IMG/VR virus record: IMGVR_UViG_3300048919_000233
Span: 1-45,545 of that record
Source of the DNA: a virus
DNA length: 45,545 nucleotides
Reading direction: 5' to 3' (one strand)
Shown: positions 15,996 through 24,039 of the stretch, one piece after another
How the letters are laid out: the number at the start of each line of letters is the position of its first letter
Numbering within the stretch: position 1 is the stretch's first letter
Translations under genes and position numbers: made by a program
The notes under the pieces: generated by a model
What the model saw: only the letters and a program-made list of their open reading frames with translations
What the model was told of the DNA's origin: nothing
Databases searched by the model: none

Positions 15996-17942
15996 TTATA
16001 CTCTTGATTCTCTTATCTTATCATATAGCCAGTCTAAAGCTTCAAATAATGTGTATTTACTCCACCAGTTATCACCATGTAATTCGCAGTCACCATTTAT
16101 TTTTCTTGCATTAATAAACGGTGTTTCTAAATGATGATCAGATACTATAGTAGTCCCGGATTGCGAGCTTAAAGTTACTGCTGCATACTTGCCAAATGGC
16201 CCTCCTCTTGCTGTTTGAATTACTACGGTTCCATCAGTAGAGCGTAAAACATTGCTTCCATCTGCACTTACATAATAATCTCCAAATCCTACGGCACTGT
16301 CATTTGCATAAAATGTTTCTGATTCCAAATTCCCAGAGAAGGAACCATTTATGGCATTAATGTTCCTACATGTCAGTACTCCATCTTTTGTCATGCTGGA
16401 GTAATTGGATTCCCATGATAAACGGTTTGTCTTAAGAATAATATCGTATGGCTCAATTGACAGCTGGGAAGAAACCTCTCCTAGACTTACCTTATTCAAT
16501 ATCTGTCCAGCGGTTATCCTGAATTGTGCCTCTGTATCCTCTTTAAAATTCTTTACCGTAGCGTCAATTTCATCGGCCCTCATCTTTATGGCCGCCTCTG
16601 CAATTGTTGCTCTTGTAACTTCCTGAAGAATCTGGTCAGCAGTTATTACGAACTGTGCTTCCGTGTACTCTTTCAGGTCCGTTACTCGGACGGATACCTC
16701 CTCCACAGATTTTTTGATAACAGCGGTTTTCCCTTCAAGTTGAATTATCTGAACGCCAAGTCCAAAGCTCTGTTCCTGTTCAAGACTCCCTTGTGCTTCG
16801 TACGTATCCATCATGCCCTGAATACCTTTCAAAGTTCGTTCAAGGCAATACGTTTCAATAACATCATCTGTAGTATAACATATGATACCATCACCAACTT
16901 CTAACCATGGAAGAGCTGGGCCAACGATATGACATGGTCTGTAAATTCTTCCTGATATCTTGTCATAAACTGTAGCTGCAATCGAAAGCAGTTCTTGGGA
17001 CGATTTCCCATATACCAGGTAATTTCCCTGAATCACATAGCAGTTGTTACCGGGGCCATAAGAAGCTCCAACATCACCCTCCTCTTGCCTAATCTGCACC
17101 TTATCAATAGGACTGACCACATAGTCCTCATAATGAGTTTCAGACTGCTTGTAATAAGATAATGTTTCCGCATTGGTCATCTCAGACGGAAACAACTCTT
17201 CATCAGGAAATAAGGTTTCAGACGGGAACAAACCAGAGTTTTCCAGAAACTTATATGTAAGCCGGCCTGTCTTATCAAAGTTCCCAAAGCAACCATTTAA
17301 CTCGCAGATAGCCATTAAAACCTTACGGCCATCCAATTGCTCTGGTTCAATTGTCTTTGTAATCTGCATATCGTCCAAGGGTAATTTCGTTATGACCTGC
17401 GTAATGCCTACATGAGCGCAGAGTAAATCCCGGAACTGTTTCAGTGTTAGCGGGAAGGTTAGACTCTGGTACCAGTCAGCTACATCAATATCAAAATACA
17501 ACATACGGTCATATGCCGTAATTTTCTTTCGCCGCCGATCCGCCTGTTCCCGGACAAAGCTATCTACCTTATAAACGCCAAATGCCATTTCATAGCCGCC
17601 GATCTCAACAGTGGCCATAAACTCTTTCCCGGTAAGATCCATCAGTACATCAGCAACCGTGATTTCAAACATAGATGCGCAACACTCGCCAAATGCTAAA
17701 TTCTGGCTTGAGCATACACTTTCTGTTATGGTCATAGATTCTGATATTATCTGGCTGTTATCAATCACATACACCGGCTCCTGGTCAACCGGGAATAAAT
17801 CATCAGACGGGAACAGCAAATCATCAGGATAGAGCAGTTTTATTTCTTCATCAAAGAATCGCAGTTTTATGTGTCGCTGTGTGGCAGCACTTAAGTTATC
17901 TGCCCGGAACAATTCTTTTATTTCCTCTGGAATATTCAGCAT
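15996..17942 (-). CDS. Tail tip / prophage endopeptidase tail family protein (Tal)
   Basis: This 648-residue protein begins MLNIPEEIKELFRADNLSAA and carries the repeated LFP-S/D motif (LLYPDDLLFPSDDLFP, and LFPSETLFPDEELFPSEM) seen in clostridial Tal homologues. Residues ~60-390 form the hub domain, a coiled coil with two KxxTEAQFxITAxQIL repeats follows (~410-510), and the C-terminal ~150 residues are Gly/Ser/Thr-rich fibre-like sequence. It forms the tip of the tail, where it contacts the cell wall. It starts 13 bases after Dit behind GGAGGTCGGCGAT and is transcribed with it. No separate lytic domain is visible. Confidence 0.85.
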   Translation of the reverse strand: MLNIPEEIKELFRADNLSAATQRHIKLRFFDEEIKLLYPDDLLFPSDDLFPVDQEPVYVIDNSQIISESMTITESVCSSQNLAFGECCASMFEITVADVLMDLTGKEFMATVEIGGYEMAFGVYKVDSFVREQADRRRKKITAYDRMLYFDIDVADWYQSLTFPLTLKQFRDLLCAHVGITQVITKLPLDDMQITKTIEPEQLDGRKVLMAICELNGCFGNFDKTGRLTYKFLENSGLFPSETLFPDEELFPSEMTNAETLSYYKQSETHYEDYVVSPIDKVQIRQEEGDVGASYGPGNNCYVIQGNYLVYGKSSQELLSIAATVYDKISGRIYRPCHIVGPALPWLEVGDGIICYTTDDVIETYCLERTLKGIQGMMDTYEAQGSLEQEQSFGLGVQIIQLEGKTAVIKKSVEEVSVRVTDLKEYTEAQFVITADQILQEVTRATIAEAAIKMRADEIDATVKNFKEDTEAQFRITAGQILNKVSLGEVSSQLSIEPYDIILKTNRLSWESNYSSMTKDGVLTCRNINAINGSFSGNLESETFYANDSAVGFGDYYVSADGSNVLRSTDGTVVIQTARGGPFGKYAAVTLSSQSGTTIVSDHHLETPFINARKINGDCELHGDNWWSKYTLFEALDWLYDKIRESRV

Positions 17943-17955
17943 ATCGCCGACCTCC

Positions 17956-18354
17956 TTAATATTCAGTTATCGTTATCTTAATCGGCTTATAAAGTATATC
18001 TTTTTTCTTCTCATCAACATTTACAATCTCATAGGGAATATCCGAAATATAAAACGCCCCCGATTTATACGAGGACGTGTTTGGATTCCAATATTCAATT
18101 TTACATTTTACTCTGTTTCCGTGTGGTACAAAGGCATTCAGCCTATCAGCATCTTTTAAGCATAAATGTGTGGTTGAAAACTCCATGGAGGTAGCGGTAT
18201 GGGGTAAGGCGTTACGATGTAGTTCCCCGTTACCATCTCGGTAAGGATCTAGGTCCATTATCTGATCAGGCGTGCACTTAAATGATTCCAGCGCAATTAA
18301 TTCATTTGGAAACATTGTCCCATTAATTTTCAATAGCCAGCCTTCAAATGCCAA
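17956..18354 (-). CDS. Distal tail protein (Dit)
   Basis: The product has 132 residues starting from TTG at 18354 (MAFEGWLLKINGTMFP). This start follows GGAGGTGGGAGA; the longer ATG frame from 18387 would place its start codon inside a terminator hairpin. The N-terminal half is the conserved Dit core, with TPDQIMDLDPYRDGNGELHR and the following beta-strand segment; the C-terminal galectin-like domain of long Dits is absent. Dit forms the ring between tail tube and tip. Tal follows directly. A decayed copy of the first ~40 codons lies 1.7 kb upstream at 19903-20079. Confidence 0.85.
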   Translation of the reverse strand: MAFEGWLLKINGTMFPNELIALESFKCTPDQIMDLDPYRDGNGELHRNALPHTATSMEFSTTHLCLKDADRLNAFVPHGNRVKCKIEYWNPNTSSYKSGAFYISDIPYEIVNVDEKKKDILYKPIKITITEY

Positions 18355-18373
18355 TCTCCCACCTCCAGACGCA

Positions 18374-18408
18374 CAAAAAAGCGCCATCTTTAGGACAACG
18401 CTTTCTTT
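18374..18408. terminator. Bidirectional terminator hairpin before Dit
   Basis: AGCGCCATC / GACAACGCT pair with G-U wobbles. On the minus strand the stem is followed by TTTTTTG, on the plus strand by TTCTTTT. It ends the inhibitor transcript before Dit. The same hairpin is conserved in the decayed Dit copy at about 20072-20094. Confidence 0.6.
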
Positions 18409-18420
18409 TCATTCTATACC

Positions 18421-18462
18421 ACAATATCATTTTAACATATTAGATATGGGAAATGTGGGAAT
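18421..18462. repeat. Direct repeat, copy 1, upstream of Dit
   Basis: ACAATATCATTTTAACATAT and GGGAAATGTGGGAAT occur here separated by TAGATAT. The same two blocks occur without that 7-base insert at 20108-20142. Together the copies flank the protease and inhibitor genes. Confidence 0.85.
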
Positions 18463-18535
18463 GTTGCTAATATTACAGACTTGCTTAAATTATACTATCT
18501 AAGATATGTTGATTTAATAAAAAGAGTTTAAAATT

Positions 18536-18853
18536 TCATTCAACAGTCACAGTAATTTCAAAACTTTTCACAATTTCTTTTTGCCATGGTCTTTGGTACT
18601 CATGTCTTATAATCCTTTGACCTAATTCACATGCTTTATACAACCAAATTCGCTTTGAATTTCCTCCAATTAATGAATGATATTCATTTAAGATCTCTTC
18701 ATTCACAAGGGAAACAATCTTTTGTGTCTTAACACTCTTTTCTATCCATGTGTAACCAGAGGAGATGCATTCAGATAAGATTATTTTTAATTCATCTCCC
18801 TTTTTTAACTTAATAATTTCCCCATTGTCTTTTTCTTCTACAGAAATAAGCAT
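18536..18853 (-). CDS. Chagasin-like cysteine protease inhibitor (family I42)
   Basis: This 105-residue cytoplasmic protein has the three loops that chagasin-family inhibitors insert into papain-like proteases: SSGYTW (residues ~31-36), a Gly-Gly loop in LIGGNSKRIW (~62-71) and YQRPW (~86-90). Length and beta-rich pattern fit the family. No signal peptide. It follows the C1A protease gene by 17 bases on the same strand, so the two form an enzyme-inhibitor operon, with the inhibitor presumably protecting the cell from its own protease. Inhibition of this particular partner is inference. Confidence 0.85.
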   Translation of the reverse strand: MLISVEEKDNGEIIKLKKGDELKIILSECISSGYTWIEKSVKTQKIVSLVNEEILNEYHSLIGGNSKRIWLYKACELGQRIIRHEYQRPWQKEIVKSFEITVTVE

Positions 18854-18870
18854 TTTTAAACCGAACTTTC

Positions 18871-19725
18871 TTATTGATATTCTATAATTTGTTTATTAAC
18901 ATTTGAAATGTTAACTTTTTCTTTAAAATCTTCTCCAAATTGTTCCAATATTTTTTCCTTAGCATCTATCAAAGATCTAACATTATCAATCAAATCTGTA
19001 GCTCCATAAGCTTCAAAGTATTTATCATATTTTATATAATCATAAGGTAGGTAACCATACCCTTCGTCTCCCCATTCATTACCCCATGAATTTTTAAATT
19101 TTAACATTTGTGTGTCATCATCATATCCAACAACACAAAGTGCATGTCCACCTATATCGCCTCCTTTAGGGAGTGGTATTTTACCCGTATCCCATACTTC
19201 TGTAGTTTGCCAATTATCAAATACGGAAACACCAATGACAAAAGGGCCATTAACAATTAAACTTGTTTTCATGGTTTGTAATGATTTCCCAATATTTTCA
19301 TAAGATTTAATTTTATAATTTTTAGCATTCTCATTAGCACCTTGGCGCGGCACTCCAACTTGATTAGGTGCGTAAGACCAGTACTCTTCTTCACAAACCC
19401 CTAAATTGTAAAGAATTTTCATTGCTATATTGATAGATGTTCCATCAGCCTCGGGAATTCCATCAATTTCTTTACATTTCTGATAAAGATAACGGGGCGA
19501 TAATTTAATGATTCTTTTATTCTCTTTTAATTCTTGCGACTCTTTCATTCCTACCGTACAAGCAAAGCCAACACAGGTTCCTTCCTCTCCTTGATCTCCG
19601 ACATCACTAAGCTCTTTCACCACAAATTTGGCTGGAACAGATAATACCGGCAACACCGCTGACATTAAAATATCTCGTTTATCAATTGGTGAAGGGAATA
19701 AACCTAATCCTTTAATTTTTGACAT
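18871..19725 (-). CDS. Papain-family (C1A) cysteine protease
   Basis: This 284-residue protein has the full C1A signature. The oxyanion Gln and catalytic Cys are in GDQGEEGTCVGFA (~42-54), the catalytic His in GDIGGHALCVVGYDD (~190-204), and the Asn in FKNSWGNEWGDEGYGY (~212-227). The opening GLGLFPSPIDKRDIL resembles bacterial C1A enzymes whose short prosegment folds over the active site. No signal peptide or membrane anchor is present, so it would act in the cytoplasm or leave on lysis. The ~55 C-terminal residues after the protease core are helical and unidentified. The inhibitor gene follows. No phage structural role is known for such enzymes. Confidence 0.9.
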   Translation of the reverse strand: MSKIKGLGLFPSPIDKRDILMSAVLPVLSVPAKFVVKELSDVGDQGEEGTCVGFACTVGMKESQELKENKRIIKLSPRYLYQKCKEIDGIPEADGTSINIAMKILYNLGVCEEEYWSYAPNQVGVPRQGANENAKNYKIKSYENIGKSLQTMKTSLIVNGPFVIGVSVFDNWQTTEVWDTGKIPLPKGGDIGGHALCVVGYDDDTQMLKFKNSWGNEWGDEGYGYLPYDYIKYDKYFEAYGATDLIDNVRSLIDAKEKILEQFGEDFKEKVNISNVNKQIIEYQ

Positions 19726-19902
19726 ATTGAATTCTCCTTATAATTTATTATGTCATTATTATTCCATTATAAAAAAAAATTATCCTTAATAAATCTTCTA
19801 GAAACTTGCAATCTCATCATAAAACCTGTGCTCAAAATACTGATAATATAAAATAATCTTGATTTTTATATGGCTCTGCTTTTAAAGCATTTAACTATTC
19901 AC

Positions 19903-20079
19903 TTAGCGCAATATTGGGAAAAGTCTATAACTGTGAGAATAAGTCATGATCTTAGTTGTCGTACGATTAAATAGTTCCAGTATAATCAGCTCATACTGAA
20001 ACACAGTTGTACTATTCATTTTCACTTTGTTGCCTTCAAATCCAAAATCTCCACTTACAGATATAAGAAAAAGCGTCAT
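19903..20079 (-). pseudogene. Decayed duplicate of the Dit gene 5' end
   Basis: The 58-codon frame MTLFLISVSGDFGFEGNKVK aligns with the long form of Dit's start (MALFCASGGGRLAFEGWLLK), sharing LF, S, G, FEG, K, N, T, F and ELI-LE over ~36 residues and then diverging. The leader hairpin and the direct repeat before it are also shared. After the aligned part the frame runs into unrelated sequence. It is therefore a remnant of a second Dit gene or a recombination scar, not a working gene. The surrounding 19726-20212 contains nothing else I can support. Confidence 0.65.
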
Positions 20080-20107
20080 CTTAACGACAACGCCTTTTTT
20101 TAATACT

Positions 20108-20142
20108 ACAATATCATTTTAACATATGGGAAATGTGGGAAT
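20108..20142. repeat. Direct repeat, copy 2, upstream of the Dit remnant
   Basis: The two blocks of the repeat at 18421-18462 are fused here without the 7-base TAGATAT. The 35 bases are otherwise identical. It lies about 30 bases upstream of the remnant's start, exactly as copy 1 does for Dit. Confidence 0.85.
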
Positions 20143-20212
20143 CTTGTATTGGCCATTAAATCTATATACTTATAAATATATAAATGCACAATCATTAACA
20201 AAATACTTACCA

Positions 20213-21133
20213 TTAGGTAACGATCCTATTTTTAGCCTTATCAATAATAATTACATCTTCGGGATAATAACGTAGCTTGATAGCACCGTCATTTACAATA
20301 AATAAATCATGGAGATTCCCTTTTTCACGATTTGGTAATATCAATTCATCATCAACACCATCTACATTATCATGCAACCAAGGAATAAAGTTATCTAAAC
20401 CATTATATCCCTTTTTATAGAATACAACTAGTCTTCTAAATAGTTTGGGCCAAATTATTAATTCTTGTAAATCATCTAGACCATTTATTTTTACAGATAA
20501 TTCTGTATTACAATCTTCTTCCAACCATAAGCCTTTTTTCTCCTCACGGATGCTCTTTACTTCTTTAGCAATATAATCAATTAGAGAAATAGGTAATGAA
20601 GTATATAAAGCCGGATAAGCCAAGCCTTCAAAAAATAATTTATAGTTAATGCTACTTTGAAGTACTTGTTCATCTACATATATATTTGCGCCATCTTCCT
20701 CTTTAGCATTGCCTGGATATACAAGCGCAATAACTCGTCCATACACATCAACTTCATTGGCCAATATATAACCTACCATAAAATTAGCGTTAGCCGATTC
20801 AATTTTATGAGAGTTACTACTACTGTAAACAATATCTTTAAATCCTAAACTTTCAAGCATAAAGTCTCTAGCTGTAAAAGCATAATGCTCTTGTTGATGT
20901 GTCATCCCACCAGGTGCAGGAAAATGTGTTTCAAGTGCATCTATTGCCTCAAATCTAATTTTTATCATCTCTCTTTTTGTTATATCTGCTTTTCGCTTGA
21001 AGTTTTTAATCAAGTCAATATTATCTGGCATAAAAGTTATTGTATCTCCATCAGGTTCAGGACCCTGACCTGGTAAATCTGGATATAAAATGTGAAATGA
21101 ACCCTTAATTAGTGTATATCTTGAACTTTCCAT
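20213..21133 (-). CDS. SNase-like (thermonuclease fold) protein
   Basis: This 306-residue protein has staphylococcal-nuclease-like motifs in the first 75 residues: EPDGDTITFMPDN (the GD metal/strand motif) and IKIRFEAIDALETHFP (the R-x3-IDA-x-E catalytic pattern). A long helical and mixed C-terminal part (residues ~100-306) is not part of the classical SNase core and I cannot name it. No signal peptide, unlike secreted thermonucleases, so action inside the cell or after lysis is likely. It lies 24 bases after a DUF2278 gene and shares its transcript. The nuclease call rests on motifs only. Confidence 0.7.
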   Translation of the reverse strand: MESSRYTLIKGSFHILYPDLPGQGPEPDGDTITFMPDNIDLIKNFKRKADITKREMIKIRFEAIDALETHFPAPGGMTHQQEHYAFTARDFMLESLGFKDIVYSSSNSHKIESANANFMVGYILANEVDVYGRVIALVYPGNAKEEDGANIYVDEQVLQSSINYKLFFEGLAYPALYTSLPISLIDYIAKEVKSIREEKKGLWLEEDCNTELSVKINGLDDLQELIIWPKLFRRLVVFYKKGYNGLDNFIPWLHDNVDGVDDELILPNREKGNLHDLFIVNDGAIKLRYYPEDVIIIDKAKNRIVT

Positions 21134-21157
21134 TTCTTCTTCCTTTTATCTTTATTA

Positions 21158-21943
21158 TTAACTATTTATTTTACAAATATTTTTTTCATTTTTATGATCG
21201 TATATAAAAGAATCTCCTTCTGAATTGCCAGTAATATCATTTGTATCCCAAGTTTGAGATTGAAAAGCCAGAAATATTGCTTCCCAATGTTTATCTGAAT
21301 ACTCTAATAATATACAACCATCTTGATATACACCATTGAATTTTTCATATGGGCCTATACTTCCTTGATTCATATGAACCTCATGAATACCTTTTCCATT
21401 GTCAAAATGGCCTCCATATACATAGATACTAGCTCCAGTGGATATTGCATTTTCCCCAATATGTTTTTGGAAAAAATCAGCCAAATCATTATCTGGCCCA
21501 ATCTCACTTGAAGGCAAAATACTCATTTTACAAGGATCAAATAGTTTACTACGAATAAAGTCTACTGCAATATTTTCAGGATTGTACTTATTATCTGGAT
21601 AGTTTATATCTAAATTTCTAGGGTAATCTAATTCAGAAAAAACATATTTATTATGATATTTTATTGGGTAAAAACCCAAATCCAATTCCTGTAGATGTGT
21701 AATTTGTTTTGCGTCGAAATCAGCATCTGCAATGAATAAAAGTTCATTTGGTACTTTCTTATCATTAATTATAATTGGTTTCTTTGGGGCCGATTTTGTA
21801 TTAACTGCAATTTTATATTCAATATTTTTGACTTGTACATAAATATATACATGTGGACTATGAGGATCTGTCCTAGCATCCCCCTCCTCATACCTAGTTA
21901 CTTTCCCTTTTAAAACTCCATATAAATCGTTAATTCCACTCAT
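21158..21943 (-). CDS. DUF2278 (YukJ-like) protein
   Basis: The 261-residue product matches the YukJ/DUF2278 pattern. The N-terminal GVLKGKVTRYEEGDARTDPHSPHV is followed by a domain with EVHMNQGS (~183-190) and the signature GVYQDGCILLEY, then W-x-AIFLAFQSQTWDT (~230-245). The molecular function of the family is not established. It has no signal peptide. It is the first gene of a two-gene unit with the SNase-like gene and is divergent from a small plus-strand gene, with promoters presumably in 21944-22310. Confidence 0.85.
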   Translation of the reverse strand: MSGINDLYGVLKGKVTRYEEGDARTDPHSPHVYIYVQVKNIEYKIAVNTKSAPKKPIIINDKKVPNELLFIADADFDAKQITHLQELDLGFYPIKYHNKYVFSELDYPRNLDINYPDNKYNPENIAVDFIRSKLFDPCKMSILPSSEIGPDNDLADFFQKHIGENAISTGASIYVYGGHFDNGKGIHEVHMNQGSIGPYEKFNGVYQDGCILLEYSDKHWEAIFLAFQSQTWDTNDITGNSEGDSFIYDHKNEKNICKINS

Positions 21944-22310
21944 CTTAACTTCCTTTCTACAATCTTAACTTATTATAAAATATAATAAATATCTTTTCCT
22001 CTAAGCTATAAAATATACGTTATTTTCTTCACATATATTAGATATGGTAAAATCCAATAACTTTTTAATCTTTTTGAATTATTATACTATCATAGTTCAT
22101 CTCTTTTTTGATCTCATCGTAAAGCAATCTTTCCAGATGCCACTAACACAAAATCTGTTTAGAATTCAGTTGGTCTGATATTAGTTTTTAAAAAACATCA
22201 AAATAATGTTTCTTTTATCAACTTAATTGTTAAGCCTTGATTATTACCATACAATTCCTGATTAATTAATTATATAAATACCATAATATAAAATATTATA
22301 GGAGGTAAAT

Positions 22311-22625
22311 ATGGCACTTGAATTTAGAGTAGTAGGTATTTTTCAAAGAAATAATCAAAATTTATCAACCGATCCAAATGTATTTCACTTTAAGGATTAT
22401 GTTAAGTTTAATGGTAAAGTAAAATATGCTTATGCTGCATTAATGAGTATTGATATTAATACGGATCAAGGAATTAAAGATTATGCGATACAGGTTCTAG
22501 CTGGCCCTCATCCCTTAGATCCAAATGCAGCTGAAGGCATATTAACTATAAGAGGTACTCCGATTGGTGAAAACACAAAATTCTTCGGCAACGCACAGTA
22601 TATTATTATAGCAGATACTGAATGA
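22311..22625 (+). CDS. Hypothetical protein, 104 residues, divergent from the DUF2278 gene
   Basis: The product starts MALEFRVVGIFQRNNQNLST with a strong AGGAGG site and an AT-rich -10-like region just upstream. The pattern of alternating hydrophobic residues (YAYAALMSIDINTDQG, QVLAGPHPLD, GNAQYIIIADTE) suggests a small beta-sandwich. No signal peptide or Cys. A plus-strand terminator follows at 22799. Its position facing away from the DUF2278/SNase unit suggests it belongs to the same cargo, but I do not recognise it. Confidence 0.65.
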   Translation: MALEFRVVGIFQRNNQNLSTDPNVFHFKDYVKFNGKVKYAYAALMSIDINTDQGIKDYAIQVLAGPHPLDPNAAEGILTIRGTPIGENTKFFGNAQYIIIADTE

Positions 22626-22798
22626 CTTCTTTATTAAAAATAACGAGATACTTCTTTAGCAATTTACGCAAAATTATTTTTAAATCTAATTGTAAATTAA
22701 GGATAAAGTGAACGATACTTTTAGTGTATCAACAATATAATCTTATTCCTCGAGTTTTAAATCACCGACGTTTTTTAATCAAAGATTTTTGAAGTTCT

Positions 22799-22834
22799 AG
22801 ACTCCTAGGCATCTATAATTCCCTGGAGTCTTTT
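22799..22834 (+). terminator. Intrinsic terminator of the plus-strand small gene
   Basis: AGACTCC...GGAGTCT is followed by TTTC, 170 bases after the stop at 22625. The rest of 22626-22997 is AT-rich without a gene I can support. Confidence 0.7.
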
Positions 22835-22997
22835 CAATGTTATATAAACATTAATTACCTCGAGTTTTTCTTTGCTTTTTAAGATTGAATCTTATTTTGT
22901 TTTATAACTTTCTTTTCTAATTTACATTTTTTCACTCTAGCGACTGCTTCACGGACAACTCTGTATCCAAATCAAATTGTTATTTTAATCATTGTTT

Positions 22998-23435
22998 TTA
23001 CTGTTTTATTAAAAATCTATCTATTTTTTTACCAATAGATCTTCGATCATACCCTAATTCAACTGCAATATCATTTTCAGTCCTTCCCTCTATATATTTC
23101 ATGGTAAGAATATGCTTCATTTCTATATCTTCTAAATTTAGTTTTTCAAGCAAACATTCAATCTCCAGTTTCATATCCTCAAAGAGCCGTTCATTTCCTT
23201 TCAAATCAATCAGTAGCTGCCGGACCATCTTTTCTCTTTCCTCATTCGATTTTACATTTGCTCCGGAAACTACAAAATGACATTCTGTAAATGGGAACTG
23301 CTTTAGTGATCCTTTCACAACCCCATATTCAGAAGTCAATGGATTGTTCTCGTAGTATTTTATCCTACGCCTAAGACGCTTAATTTCGGATTCCAGGTAT
23401 GTATAAGTAGCTAAATATTCCCTCGTCAATATCAT
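22998..23435 (-). CDS. Phage sigma-70-like / ArpU-type late regulator
   Basis: This 145-residue protein starts at the ATG at 23435 behind GAGGAGG; the TTG two codons upstream is too close to the site. The N-terminal coiled coil is rich in Arg/Lys/Glu. The C-terminal ~40 residues (MKYIEGRTENDIAVELGYDRRSIGKKIDRF) form a sigma region 4-like helix-turn-helix. Related proteins turn on late genes in Firmicutes phages. It overlaps the end of the HNH gene. Regulators of this class usually precede the terminase genes; here it follows them. Confidence 0.8.
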   Translation of the reverse strand: MILTREYLATYTYLESEIKRLRRRIKYYENNPLTSEYGVVKGSLKQFPFTECHFVVSGANVKSNEEREKMVRQLLIDLKGNERLFEDMKLEIECLLEKLNLEDIEMKHILTMKYIEGRTENDIAVELGYDRRSIGKKIDRFLIKQ

Positions 23436-23437
23436 AA

Positions 23438-24025
23438 TCAAGTCCTCCTCATAGAATCTCTTCTATTCCCCCCTAGCCCTAAACTAGGTGTATTCAATGC
23501 AGTTTCCAAATCCCAGCCCAATTTACAAACTCTGTCTCTAACCATCGATGGTCTTTTATCATGCTCTCTACATAACTGCGCGAATGATTTCTTTGATATA
23601 GGAGTTTCAAAAGCCTTTTCAGAAGACCAACCACAAGTAATCCGATTATGAATCGTATCATATGTCAATCCCAATTCATTGCACCACACCATTAAATCTT
23701 TCGTCTGTCCTTTATAAGCAACAAATATTGAACCTCTTTTGTTAAAAGCCTGCTGCTGCCTTGTGATCCACATACAGTTATTCGGCTCGTAATTGCCATT
23801 CACATCTTTTCGTTCTATAGTCAATCCATTTCTGTATCCATTAGCTTTTGCCCATTCTGCATATTCATCAAATCCTTTAAGCCACTCATCGCATATTTCA
23901 ATTCCTCTTCCACCGTAATCTTTATAACGCTTACAATTTGGATTTAAACAGCGTTTTTTCATACTATGATAAGAGTTCCATAGACTTAAATTTTCTTTCT
24001 TGGGGTTTCTCAACGTTTTTGTCAT
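23438..24025 (-). CDS. HNH-type (homing) endonuclease
   Basis: The 195-residue product starts MTKTLRNPKKENLSLWNSYH at 24025, where GGAGG follows directly after the TerL stop. The core W-x-SM-x-RC...YGGRGIEICDEWLKGFDEY...GLTIERKDVNGNYEPNNC is the phage HNH/AP2-associated endonuclease pattern (the final ER-x-D and N...NC supply the metal site). The C-terminal half contains repeated short helix-turn-helix units (W-x-ELGLTYDTIHNRI and LCREHDKRPSMVRDRV) that probably read DNA sequence. Free-standing HNH genes next to terminase are common, as homing elements or packaging partners. Confidence 0.85.
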   Translation of the reverse strand: MTKTLRNPKKENLSLWNSYHSMKKRCLNPNCKRYKDYGGRGIEICDEWLKGFDEYAEWAKANGYRNGLTIERKDVNGNYEPNNCMWITRQQQAFNKRGSIFVAYKGQTKDLMVWCNELGLTYDTIHNRITCGWSSEKAFETPISKKSFAQLCREHDKRPSMVRDRVCKLGWDLETALNTPSLGLGGNRRDSMRRT

Positions 24026-24039
24026 AAATCTTATCCTCC

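Noticed and set aside
384-18354. Tailocin (phage-tail-like bacteriocin)
   Set aside because: Lack of head genes would fit, but TerL, a terminase-small-like gene, methyltransferases and tRNAs are present and the tail genes are not contiguous, so a rearranged prophage is more likely.
17956-18387. ATG at 18387 as the Dit start
   Set aside because: That start codon lies inside a terminator hairpin and has no ribosome binding site; the TTG at 18354 follows GGAGGTG and matches the usual Dit N-terminus.
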